NCBI RefSeq assembly: GCF_002095315.1
Contig: NZ_MLFN01000011.1
Location: 19,420 to 83,419, forward strand
Origin: Pantoea conspicua
Lineage (GTDB): Bacteria > Pseudomonadota > Gammaproteobacteria > Enterobacterales > Enterobacteriaceae
Reading direction: 5' to 3'
Length of the DNA: 64,000 bases
A program made the translations under genes and the position numbers. Positions within the stretch are counted from its first letter, which is position 1, and each line of letters begins with the position of its first letter. The notes below the pieces were generated by a model that saw only the letters and a list, made by a program, of their open reading frames with translations, was not told where the DNA came from and searched no databases. Shown here one piece after another: positions 34,250-42,059 of the stretch.

Positions 34250-34841
34250 CCTGCAACTCCTCAATGGTCGGACATTGAGGTGAAGTGTAGCTGTTTCTCT
34301 CCAGCTGTTGCTGTAACCAGCGCGTGACGGCGGCCTCATCCTGGGCGACAGTGTTGACGGGCAGCACCGGCCCCAGCGCCATCGGCTGCGCCTGTTGCGC
34401 CAGCTGATGCAGTTCTGGCAGGTATTCCGCACCGGGATGACCGGGCAACCGCTGTGTCAGCCGCGCCTGATAACGCGCCACGGCCTCCTCCGGCGTGATC
34501 TGCATCCACAGCTCCAGTACCGCGCCAACCCCAGCCTGTTGCAGCCCCTGCTCCAGCAGCGCGCGCGGCTGGAAGCCGAACCAGGCGTCAATCAGCCAGA
34601 TCTGACTGGCTGGTGCCTGGCCGACAATGTTCCAGATCGCCTGATAGGCAGCGCAGCCGAGCTGCCGGTTGCGCTGCCGATCCACCGGCGCGAAGCAGGC
34701 CATAAAAGGTTCCTTCAGGCTATCGAGTGTCAGGATCGGCCAGCCGAAACGCTGAGACAGCGCCCGCGTCAGCGTGCTTTTGCCAGAGGCGGGAATGCCG
34801 TTGACCAGCACCACGCGCTTTAACGGATTTTTAGTGATCAT
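34218..34841 (-). CDS. P-loop kinase-like protein
   Basis: A 207-aa protein with Walker A GIPASGKSTL at residues 15-24 and the following LTRALSQRFGWPILTLDSLK, typical of small kinases of the AAA_33/zeta group. A later stretch, TPEEAVARYQARLTQRLPGH near 132, looks like a LID. Its ATG overlaps the EIIA stop (ATGA), so it is the downstream part of the PTS operon. In that place it could phosphorylate a sugar or sugar derivative, but no substrate can be read. Confidence 0.75.
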   Translation of the reverse strand: MITKNPLKRVVLVNGIPASGKSTLTRALSQRFGWPILTLDSLKEPFMACFAPVDRQRNRQLGCAAYQAIWNIVGQAPASQIWLIDAWFGFQPRALLEQGLQQAGVGAVLELWMQITPEEAVARYQARLTQRLPGHPGAEYLPELHQLAQQAQPMALGPVLPVNTVAQDEAAVTRWLQQQLERNSYTSPQCPTIEELQDVITPLSANR

Positions 34842-35278
34842 AAGATGTCGATAACCTCCGCGACGCTGCTGGCCTGGCGCAATTTCACCAGCGTCTCCGC
34901 ATCCTCCAGCAGCGACACGATGGCGCGGATACCCTCTTCGATGTGCGCATTGCTGTCACGGGCACCAAACATAATCACAATGTCGGCTTTATCGCTGCCG
35001 TCAAAGGAGATCGGCTCAGCCAGCACAATCAGGCTGAAACAGTCACGAATCACCCCGGCCTCCGGCCGCGCATGGGGAATGGCAATCCCCTCTTCAAACA
35101 CATAATAGGCACCATGAGCCAGGGTATTGGCGATCACCGCATCCGGGTAGCTGGCGTGAAGATAGCCACCGCTGACCAGCGGCTCGGCGGCCAGCGCAAT
35201 CACCTGACGCCAGTCCGTGGCGTCAATCCCGACCTGAATCGCGTTGGCTTGCTGCAATAACTGCTTAATGCTCATCAC
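34838..35278 (-). CDS. PTS EIIA component (mannitol/fructose/ascorbate-type)
   Basis: A 146-aa EIIA domain with the phosphorylation motif GIAIPHARPE and active-site His69, like UlaC/SgcA. It accepts phosphate from HPr and passes it to the Cys of the EIIB protein at 37854. Its gene is separated from the EIIB and EIIC genes by the aldolase gene and the 89-codon gene, but all lie on one strand with short gaps, so they form one operon. Confidence 0.88.
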   Translation of the reverse strand: MMSIKQLLQQANAIQVGIDATDWRQVIALAAEPLVSGGYLHASYPDAVIANTLAHGAYYVFEEGIAIPHARPEAGVIRDCFSLIVLAEPISFDGSDKADIVIMFGARDSNAHIEEGIRAIVSLLEDAETLVKLRQASSVAEVIDIL

Positions 35279-35284
35279 GGCTCC

Positions 35285-35554
35285 TTAAATCGACTGGCGA
35301 ATGACATTGCGTAATTCATCGATTTTGACAAACAGCGCATCGATTTCATTGCGGTAGTGACGACTTTTAGCAAATACACTTAATGCCCGATTATATTCCA
35401 GCATTAATTGCTTTTGCGTTTCGCCATTACGCGGATCGATTGCCAGCTTATTTTCCAGTTCGGTTATTTTTTCACGGCTTATTTGCGCCAGATGATCCTG
35501 CTGATCGTCGTCCGGCTGAACCTCCGCCGGCGACTTTTTTAAGAATCCAAACAT
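35285..35554 (-). CDS. hypothetical 89-aa helical protein in the PTS operon
   Basis: A small charged protein: a short lead (MFGFLKKSPAE), an acidic stretch with DDDQQDH, then predicted helices ISREKITELENKLAIDP and YRNEIDALFVKIDELRNVIR with coiled-coil-like heptads. I do not recognise it. It lies 6 bases upstream of the EIIA gene and about 110 bases after the aldolase gene, so it is likely part of the operon. Function is unknown; a partner of one of the PTS or glycolytic proteins is a guess. Confidence 0.65.
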   Translation of the reverse strand: MFGFLKKSPAEVQPDDDQQDHLAQISREKITELENKLAIDPRNGETQKQLMLEYNRALSVFAKSRHYRNEIDALFVKIDELRNVIRQSI

Positions 35555-35665
35555 AGCGTCTCCTGCCCCGAATGGCGCCGGGGCACCTCAGATTATGGCT
35601 TAATTAACATCGGAATGGCCGGTGAACAGACGGGCTGACGACTGTCACGCCCTTATCCCCACCGG

Positions 35666-36507
35666 TTAACGGAATAACTGCATCTTCTCTACCAGCACGC
35701 TGGTTACCGCATCATTGGCTGGCACCAGGAAATTACGCACGCTGTCGTTGACCTTGCCTTTTTCAAAGGTGCTTTTGCACTGCGCCACCCACTGCACGTT
35801 CATTTCCGTGCCGACATTCACCTTTTCAATGCCGCTGCTGACCGCTAAACGCATATCTTCGTCACTGACCCCGGTCCCGCCGTGCAGCACCAGCGGCGTA
35901 TGGGTGGCGGCAGTGATGTCCGCCAGCCGCTGATGCTGGATATGCGCTTTACCGGTATAGAGGCCATGCACGGTGCCGATTGAAATCGCCAGCATATCGA
36001 CGCCGGTCTCCTCGACGAAGCGGCATGCATCTTCTACCGGCGTAAACGCTATCGCCTCCATCTCCACGCATTTACCATCTTCCGACCCGCCAATCGCCCC
36101 GAGTTCCGCTTCAACCGAGACATTATGTGGCCGCGCCATATCGATCACCCGGCGGGTATTGGCAATATTCTCGTCAATAAGCAGATGTGAACCGTCATAC
36201 ATTACCGAACTGAAGCCCGCATCGATAGCGATCTGAATCGCCGCTAAATCGGAACAGTGATCGAGATGCAGACAGGTTGGCACGCCGGTACTTTCGGACA
36301 GCGATTTAATTGCATCAACCAGCAGTTTATGGCCGAGATATTTCGCCGTGCCGGTAGAGATCTGAATCATTAACGGGCTATTGGTTTTTCCGCCGCTTTA
36401 AAATAGGCGGGCAGCATCTCCAGACAGTGCAGATTAAATGAGCCGACCGCTTTAAAATCGCGTTGCTTAGCCAGCTGTAACAGATCGGCGAAATTATAAA
36501 GTTTCAT
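35666..36507 (-). pseudogene. class II fructose/tagatose-bisphosphate aldolase, frameshifted
   Basis: Joined, the frames give about 280 aa of a class II (zinc) aldolase. The N-terminal frame starts at 36507 (MKLYNFADLLQLAKQRDF) and runs to AAEK. The main frame continues with NSPLMIQISTGTAKYLGHKL, CLHLDHCSD (zinc His), VSVEAELGAIGG, LAISIGTVHG and VLHGGTG. The break is at a run of five T on the plus strand (36385-36389); one more restores AAEKTNSPLMIQ. The enzyme would split the bisphosphate made by the phosphofructokinase at 38179. The start overlaps the EIIC stop by 14 bases. GatY/KbaY-like substrate (tagatose) is possible. Confidence 0.87.
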
Positions 36508-37861
36508 GAATTTTTTCCTCTTGTGGCTTAGTGGATTTCCCGTTAACAAACCAGGCGAGTGCAGTTACGAAAGCGATAAACAGCGCGACAAACAGCCAGT
36601 TGTTCTGGAAGGCGTGGCCCAGTACCAGACCGGTGCTGATCACGTCGGAGTCGCTGAAGGTGACACCGGTGAAGCCGTAGCTCTCCAGCATCGGGACCAG
36701 AATGGCGGGCAGTAGCGTGATGAACAGGCCGTGGACAAAGCCGCCAATCATCGCCCCGCGCCGGCCGCCGATAGCATTACCAAACACCCCGGCAGTGCCG
36801 CCGGCGAAGAAGTTGGTCAGCAGTCCCGGCAGGATCATCGCCAGGCCAAACATCGGAAAGACGAGCATGCCAACGATGGAGCCGAGGGTGGTGGCCAGGA
36901 AACCGACAATCACCGCGTTCGGCGCGTAGGGAAACATCACCGGGCAGTCGAGCGCCGGTTTAGCGTCCGGCACCACCCGCATCGCAATGCCGCGGAACGC
37001 CGGCACCAGTTCGTTAAGCAGCAGACGGACCCCGCTATAGAGCACGAACACCCCGGCAACGAACTGAATCGACTGCATAAAGGCGTACATCAGGTAGTTC
37101 ATGCCGTTACTGTACTGAGCGATAAATGCCGGACCGGCCGCCACCGCCGGAATCAGGTACATCGGCACCATCACCAGCGCCATCGACAAATAAGTGTCCT
37201 GCAGGAATTTGAAGTTATCCGGCAGCTTGAGATCTTCGGTCGAGCGCGAGCCTTTGCCGACCACTTTTGCCACCGCCGCCGTCACCAGATAGCCGATGGT
37301 GCAGAAGTGACCCAGCGCGACATCATCGGAATCCGTAATCCGGCGGACGACCGGTTGCGCCAGCGCAGGCATCACCACCGCCATAATCCCGCCGAAAATA
37401 CCGCCGGTGAGGATCAGCGGCAGGCCGGTCAGCCCGGCTTTGTAGCCAATCACTGCACCAATCGTCGCCATCCACAGCAGCGCCTGGCCGGTGAGGAAAA
37501 TGTACTTAAACGGCGTAATACGGGCGATGATGATATTGACGATAAAGATCACCAGCAGCGTCAGCGCCACTTCCGATCCCAGCTCCCGATTCGCCAGCCC
37601 GGCAATCGCCGCCACATCGGTGATATAGCCCTGCATGCCGAAGCCGTGGGTAAAAATGGTGTTGAGGAAGGTCAGCGTGCCGACAATGATATTGATCCCG
37701 GCCATCATAATTAAAAAGCCCAGCAGGGTTTTAAAGGTGCCTTCCACCACCTTGCCCGCCGATTTTTTTTGCAGTAACAGACCGATCAGGGCAATAAAGG
37801 CGATCAGAATCGAGGCCTGCCCTAATAAATCTTTTACCAGGAAGTCGATCACACTATTCAT
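36494..37861 (-). CDS. PTS EIIC permease of the ascorbate (UlaA) family
   Basis: A 455-aa inner-membrane protein with about eleven hydrophobic segments, close to UlaA in length (465). Segments such as GGTAGVFGNAIGGRRGAMIG near residue 357 and SDSDVISTGLVLGHAFQNNW near 405 fit the SgaT/UlaA family. It transports a sugar that EIIB phosphorylates on entry. Because phosphofructokinase and aldolase genes are in the same operon, while UlaDEF-type genes are absent, the substrate is probably a hexose giving a ketose phosphate rather than ascorbate. Confidence 0.9.
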   Translation of the reverse strand: MNSVIDFLVKDLLGQASILIAFIALIGLLLQKKSAGKVVEGTFKTLLGFLIMMAGINIIVGTLTFLNTIFTHGFGMQGYITDVAAIAGLANRELGSEVALTLLVIFIVNIIIARITPFKYIFLTGQALLWMATIGAVIGYKAGLTGLPLILTGGIFGGIMAVVMPALAQPVVRRITDSDDVALGHFCTIGYLVTAAVAKVVGKGSRSTEDLKLPDNFKFLQDTYLSMALVMVPMYLIPAVAAGPAFIAQYSNGMNYLMYAFMQSIQFVAGVFVLYSGVRLLLNELVPAFRGIAMRVVPDAKPALDCPVMFPYAPNAVIVGFLATTLGSIVGMLVFPMFGLAMILPGLLTNFFAGGTAGVFGNAIGGRRGAMIGGFVHGLFITLLPAILVPMLESYGFTGVTFSDSDVISTGLVLGHAFQNNWLFVALFIAFVTALAWFVNGKSTKPQEEKIHETL

Positions 37862-38168
37862 GGGCAGCGACCTTCATGTTGCGTTCCTTTAAAAAGGCCA
37901 CAATCTTCTGCTCTATTTCCGCTTTATCGGTGAGCTTATTAAGAATAATGACCCGTTTGATCTGTTCCGGACTGGCGTCGGCATTTAACACATCGGCAAA
38001 GGCTTTTTGCGTCAGAATCATGTCTGATTTAAACGCATTGGCTTCTGAAATGGTGGTGTGATCAATATCCGCGTCAATTTCCAGCTTTTTTAATACCGCT
38101 TTTGCGCTCATCTCAATCGCAAAGCTGGACCCTAATCCGCAGCCACAAACACATAAAATTTTCAGCAT
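37854..38168 (-). CDS. PTS EIIB component (UlaB/lactose-galactitol type)
   Basis: A 104-aa EIIB with the P-loop-like site CVCGCGLGSSFAIEM; Cys8 aligns with the phosphorylated Cys of UlaB (CGxGxGSS). It takes phosphate from EIIA and gives it to the sugar during transport. The gene overlaps the EIIC start by eight bases and follows the phosphofructokinase gene by 10 bases. Confidence 0.9.
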   Translation of the reverse strand: MLKILCVCGCGLGSSFAIEMSAKAVLKKLEIDADIDHTTISEANAFKSDMILTQKAFADVLNADASPEQIKRVIILNKLTDKAEIEQKIVAFLKERNMKVAAHE

Positions 38169-38178
38169 GGTTATCTCC

Positions 38179-39158
38179 TCACAATATATTCAGTTGTTTA
38201 GCGAGTTTGTAATGATGCCCGTCAGTATCGACCAGGCGTTTTTGCATGCTTATTAAATCAATCGGAATCGGTTTATTGCTGCCATTAATAATGACGGCTT
38301 TATTACGCATTCCCGACTGAATACAACGCACCACTTCACTGGCCATAATGGTGCCCTGATAAATTTCCTCGCAGGTCGGCTCACCATTACGCAATCCGTA
38401 ACCGAGAATGGTTTTGCGGATACGCACACCAATTAACGGTTCAAGCTGTTTGATTAAGGTATCGATCGCCCCCTGAAAACCGGGCGAGTATTCACGGGTG
38501 TAACCTTCTGAGCAGAGGATCACCACGCTATTCTGCTGCGCCAGCCGCTGGGTGATACGCTGGGCCAGCTGCGGCAGCGGGATCTGACACTCCGGGATCA
38601 GGGCAAAATCGGCGTTGGATTTCAGGGCCGACTGCAGAGTTAACTCGCCACAATAGCCGCCGAGCAGCTCCAGCATAAAGACTCGTCCGGGCAGTGCGCG
38701 CCCGGTATTACGCAGTTTTGCCACCTCTTTCAGCACCTGCTCGCAGGCGGTGGAAAAGCCGAGGGTATAGTCACTGCCAAATACATCGTTATCAATCGTC
38801 ATGCCGACACCAAAACAATTGACGCCGAACTCCGACAGAGTATGCAGAAATTGCAGTGAGCCGTCCCCGCCCGCCATGATTAATAGATCGATGCGGGCGC
38901 TTTTCAGCTGGCGGGCAATTAATTCATATTCACTGCGCAGTAATTTTTTTGCGTCCGGCCTGATTGCATCACCGGGATCGGGGCGATAGCAAAGTCGAGC
39001 AGATCGCGCGGGCTTATATCACGATGATGATGCGCTAATAAGCCAGGAATGCCCCCATCGAATATAACGATCTCCGCCTGTGTCAGACGACCGAGCTGAA
39101 AAACAAAATTATTAATACCGCTGACATCGCCGCCGCTAATAACCATTCCGATTCGCAT
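38179..39158 (-). pseudogene. ATP-dependent 6-phosphofructokinase paralogue, frameshifted
   Basis: The N-terminal frame begins MRIGMVISGGDVSGINNFVF at 39158 and holds the ATP-loop GGD. The main frame has IMAGGDGSLQFLHTL, MTIDNDVFGSDYTLGF (the catalytic TIDND Asp) and LGGYCGELTLQ, as in PfkA. The break is at seven T on the plus strand (38944-38950); an eighth gives TQKKLLRSEYELIARQ, a good PfkA-like link. Joined length is about 326 aa. It is the first gene of the PTS operon and would phosphorylate the ketose 6-phosphate formed on uptake (fructose- or tagatose-type). The GGGGT site and the promoter position fix the start at 39158. Confidence 0.87.
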
Positions 39159-39188
39159 CACTTTTACCCCGCTGACGTAATTGGTGCT

Positions 39189-39238
39189 GGCGTTCATTGT
39201 TCCGGGATAAGGAGTTGTTATTTGCAATGGAGATCACA
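39189..39238 (-). promoter_or_regulatory. class II CRP-type promoter of the PTS operon
   Basis: A CRP-like site TGTGATCTCCATTGCA (39238 down to 39223; half-sites TGTGA and TTGCA) has its centre at 39230.5. A possible -10 AACAAT lies at 39201-39196, giving a start near 39189, so the CRP site is centred at -41.5, the class II position. A 31-base leader then reaches the ATG at 39158. The -35 is poor, as expected for a CRP-dependent promoter. Confidence 0.65.
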
Positions 39239-39297
39239 ATTACGCACGGTATTTTTTTCCGGGCAGAGATTGACAGCGTTTAATTAACCGGTTTATT

Positions 39298-39313
39298 TGT
39301 GAGTCAGATCACA
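39298..39313. promoter_or_regulatory. CRP site in the pfk-dld intergenic region
   Basis: TGTGAGTCAGATCACA has both half-sites perfect. It lies about 75 bp upstream of the class II site of the PTS operon and about 300 bp before dld. It may add to activation of the PTS operon. The rest of 39314-39617 shows only AT-rich promoter-like sequence. Confidence 0.8.
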
Positions 39314-39617
39314 AAATAAAGCCACGCCGGAAATTTGCAGAATATAAAAAAATCAGTGACTTAGACTTTCATGGGCGGAAATAATGCTGAGGGTTCGCCC
39401 GCCGCGATAACAGCTCCGTGTTGTCGTTACAGATTTGTGATTTTCACCTCATTTTTTCCGGTTCGCTGGCTATTTTCGCGTTACACGCACCGGTAAAAAT
39501 GAATTAAAAACACACTGAACACGCTTTTTTTGTTATTTCGCGGATGATTGATGATTGACAGAGGAATGTTGCTGACGGTCCAATGAGAACCCTTATTAAC
39601 CAGAATAATGAGATGAA

Positions 39618-41314
39618 ATGACTTCCTCGCAGCATATGCTTCGCCAGCTCGGCGATCTGGTCGGTGAGAAACATTTGCTCACTGAACGAGATGATAAGGC
39701 GTGGTACACCAAAGGATTTCGTGTTGGTCGGGGGGAAGCCCTGGCGGTGGTAGTGCCACAGACGCTGCTTCAACTTTGGCAAATCCTGCAAATCTGCTGC
39801 GCCAGCGACGCCATCGTGCTGATGCAGGCCGCCAATACCGGCGTGACCGGCGGCTCCACACCGGATGGCAATGATTATGACCGCGAGGTGGTGATTGTCA
39901 GTACCCGCCGGTTGAAAGGCGTACAGGTGATCGATCAGGGGCATCAGGTGATCGCCTTTCCGGGTGCTACCCTGACCGAGCTGGAAAATATCCTCGCCCC
40001 ACTGGGCCGGGAACCGCACTCGGTCATTGGATCGTCCTGTATCGGCGCATCGGTGATCGGCGGCATCTGTAATAACTCCGGCGGATCGCTGATCCGACGC
40101 GGGCCGGCCTTTACCGAAAAATCACTGTTTGCACGTCTGCATAACGATGGGCGGCTGGAGATGGTGAATCATCTGGGTATCGATCTGGGGGAGACCCCGG
40201 AAGAGATGTTGAAGCGGCTGGAGCAGCAGAACTACACCACCGGCGATCGACCAGACTGGGCGGGAAAAATCTGGGCTGACGACTACGCCAGCCAGCTGCG
40301 TGATACCGCAGCGGACAGCCCATCGCGCTTCAATGGCGATCGGCGATATCTGCATGAAAGCGCTGGCAGCGCTGGTAAAGTGGTGGTGTTTGCGGTGCGT
40401 CTGCCGACCTTTGAAGCCAGTCCGCAGACCCGGACCTTCTACATCGGCAGCGACGATGAGCAGCAACTGGTGGCGCTACGGCGGATGCTGCTGGCAGAGA
40501 TGCAGGCGCTGCCGATTCAGGCTGAGTATATCCATCGCAACGCTTTTGATCTCACGGTGCGTTACAGCAAGCATATGATGCTGGCGATTGGCAAACTCGG
40601 TCCGCAGGCGCTGCCCGGCCTGATGGCAAAAAAAGCCCGCTGGGATGTGCGGGTCAGCCATCTGCCGTTTTACCGCGAAACAGTGTGGACCGATTGCTAC
40701 AATTCTTTAATCAGATTACGCCGCGTGCGGTTGCGCCTCGCATCCTCGCCTATCGCGATAAATTTGAACATCATCTGATGATCAAAGTGGAGGCACCGCA
40801 AACGGCGGAGCTTGAGAGTCTGCTGACCCGCTTCTTTAATGAAAATCGGGGTGACTTCTTCCTGTGTAACGACCGGGAAGCCCGTGATGCGTTTCTGGTA
40901 CGCTTCGGCGTCGGCGGCTGCACTATCTCCTACTGCGATTATCTGGGCTATGACCCCGATCAGCGGCTGGTGGCGTTTGACGTGGCGCTGCGGCGTAACG
41001 ATGAGGCCTGGCGAATCGCGCTGCCCTCTCATCTGGCGGAACAGGTGCAGGTCGACTCCTGCTGTGGCCATTTTTTCTGCTACGTCAATCATCAGGATTA
41101 TGTGCTGAAACCGGGCGTGGATGCGAAGGCGTTTAAGCAGGCGGTGATTGCGGTGCTGGAGCAGCGCGGTGCGAAGTATCCGGCAGAACACAATGTCGGC
41201 CATCTCTATCACGCGTCAGACGAACACGCGGCGCACTGGCAGACGCTGGACCCGACCAACAGTTTTAATCCGGGGATAGGCAAAACCAGTAAGAAGAAAT
41301 TCTGGCTGTCATGA
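39618..41314 (+). pseudogene. dld: quinone-dependent D-lactate dehydrogenase Dld, frameshifted
   Basis: Joined, the frames give about 566 aa against 571 for E. coli Dld. The FAD-binding part (residues 20-270) has LMQAANTGVTGGSTP, GATLTELENILAPLGREPHS and SVIGGICNNSGGSLIRRGPA. The C-terminal part, from FFNQITPRAVAPRILAYRDK to the end, is in another frame. The break is at about 40686-40696; the expected VWTDRLLQFF could be restored by one base or by four (a second CCGA copy). Dld is a peripheral inner-membrane enzyme that oxidises D-lactate to pyruvate. As given, the reading frame loses the C-terminal membrane-binding domain. Confidence 0.88.
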
Positions 41315-41357
41315 CAGCCACGCAACAGAAACTGCTGCCCTGTTGCATGGCGCGCTG

Positions 41358-41941
41358 TTACTTCGCGTAGGCTTCTGTCGACAGGGTCAGCTCAACCTCA
41401 TCACCGACCGCCGGCACATATTTATCCAGCTTAAAGTCGGAGCGCTTGATGGTGCCGGTGGCATCAAACCAATCGCCTGCTTCTTCACCATCGGATGCTC
41501 GCCCTGCTTGTTCAGCGTCGCGTGCAGCGTCACCGGTTTGGTGATCCCTTTCAGGGTCAGATTGCCTTCAACGTCAAACTTGTTGTCGCCCTTCGCCACC
41601 ACTTTGGTGCTGTGGAAGGTCGCGGTCGGGTATTTCGCGGTGTCGAAATAGTCTGCACCGTTAAATTCTTTGGTCAGTGCCGCAACGTGGCTGTCGATTT
41701 TGCTGACCGGCAGCGTGACGTCAACGCGGGACTGCTCAGGATGGTCTTTATCAAACACCAGCGACCCGCTGGCATCCGGGATGTCTGCGGTCGGATGTGA
41801 GAAACCGAAATGATTCCAGCTGACCACCACTGAGGTATGCTCCGGATTGAGCTGGTAGTGCATCGCTTCTGCCTGAGAGAAAGGGACATACAGACTGGCA
41901 ACGGCTAACAGGGGCAGCGCAACACGCTTGAGGTTCTTCAC
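41358..41941 (-). pseudogene. YceI-family periplasmic polyisoprenoid-binding protein, 3' frameshift
   Basis: Signal peptide MKNLKRVALPLLAVASLYVP ending at AEA, then a YceI lipocalin-like barrel: HYQLNPEHTSVVVSWNHFGF, KIDSHVAALTKEFNGADYFD, FDVEGNLTLKGITKPVTL. After KKQAIG the given frame turns into unrelated sequence. In the next frame it reads FDATGTIKRSDFKLDKYVP and ends STEAYAK at 41358, the usual family ending. The break is at three A on the plus strand (41466-41468), one short of four. The start is GTG with AAGGAA upstream. Family members bind isoprenoid chains in the periplasm; YceI is base- and osmotic-stress inducible in E. coli. Confidence 0.87.
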
Positions 41942-42059
41942 GGTAAATTCCTTGTACAACTCAAAATGTAAGGTGAGTGTGGTGCAATTCGGCGGGAATA
42001 AACAGTGAAGAGATTTGTCGGTAATTTTCAAATAAATTCAGCAACCTTGCCGATGGTGC

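Noticed and set aside
36731..37714. 327-aa plus-strand ORF
   Set aside because: Antisense to the conserved PTS EIIC gene; His/Arg/Gln-rich, no domain, no ribosome site.
38944..38950. Phase-variable homopolymer tract in the phosphofructokinase gene
   Set aside because: Seven bases is short for phase variation and a metabolic enzyme is an unlikely target; a missed base is simpler.
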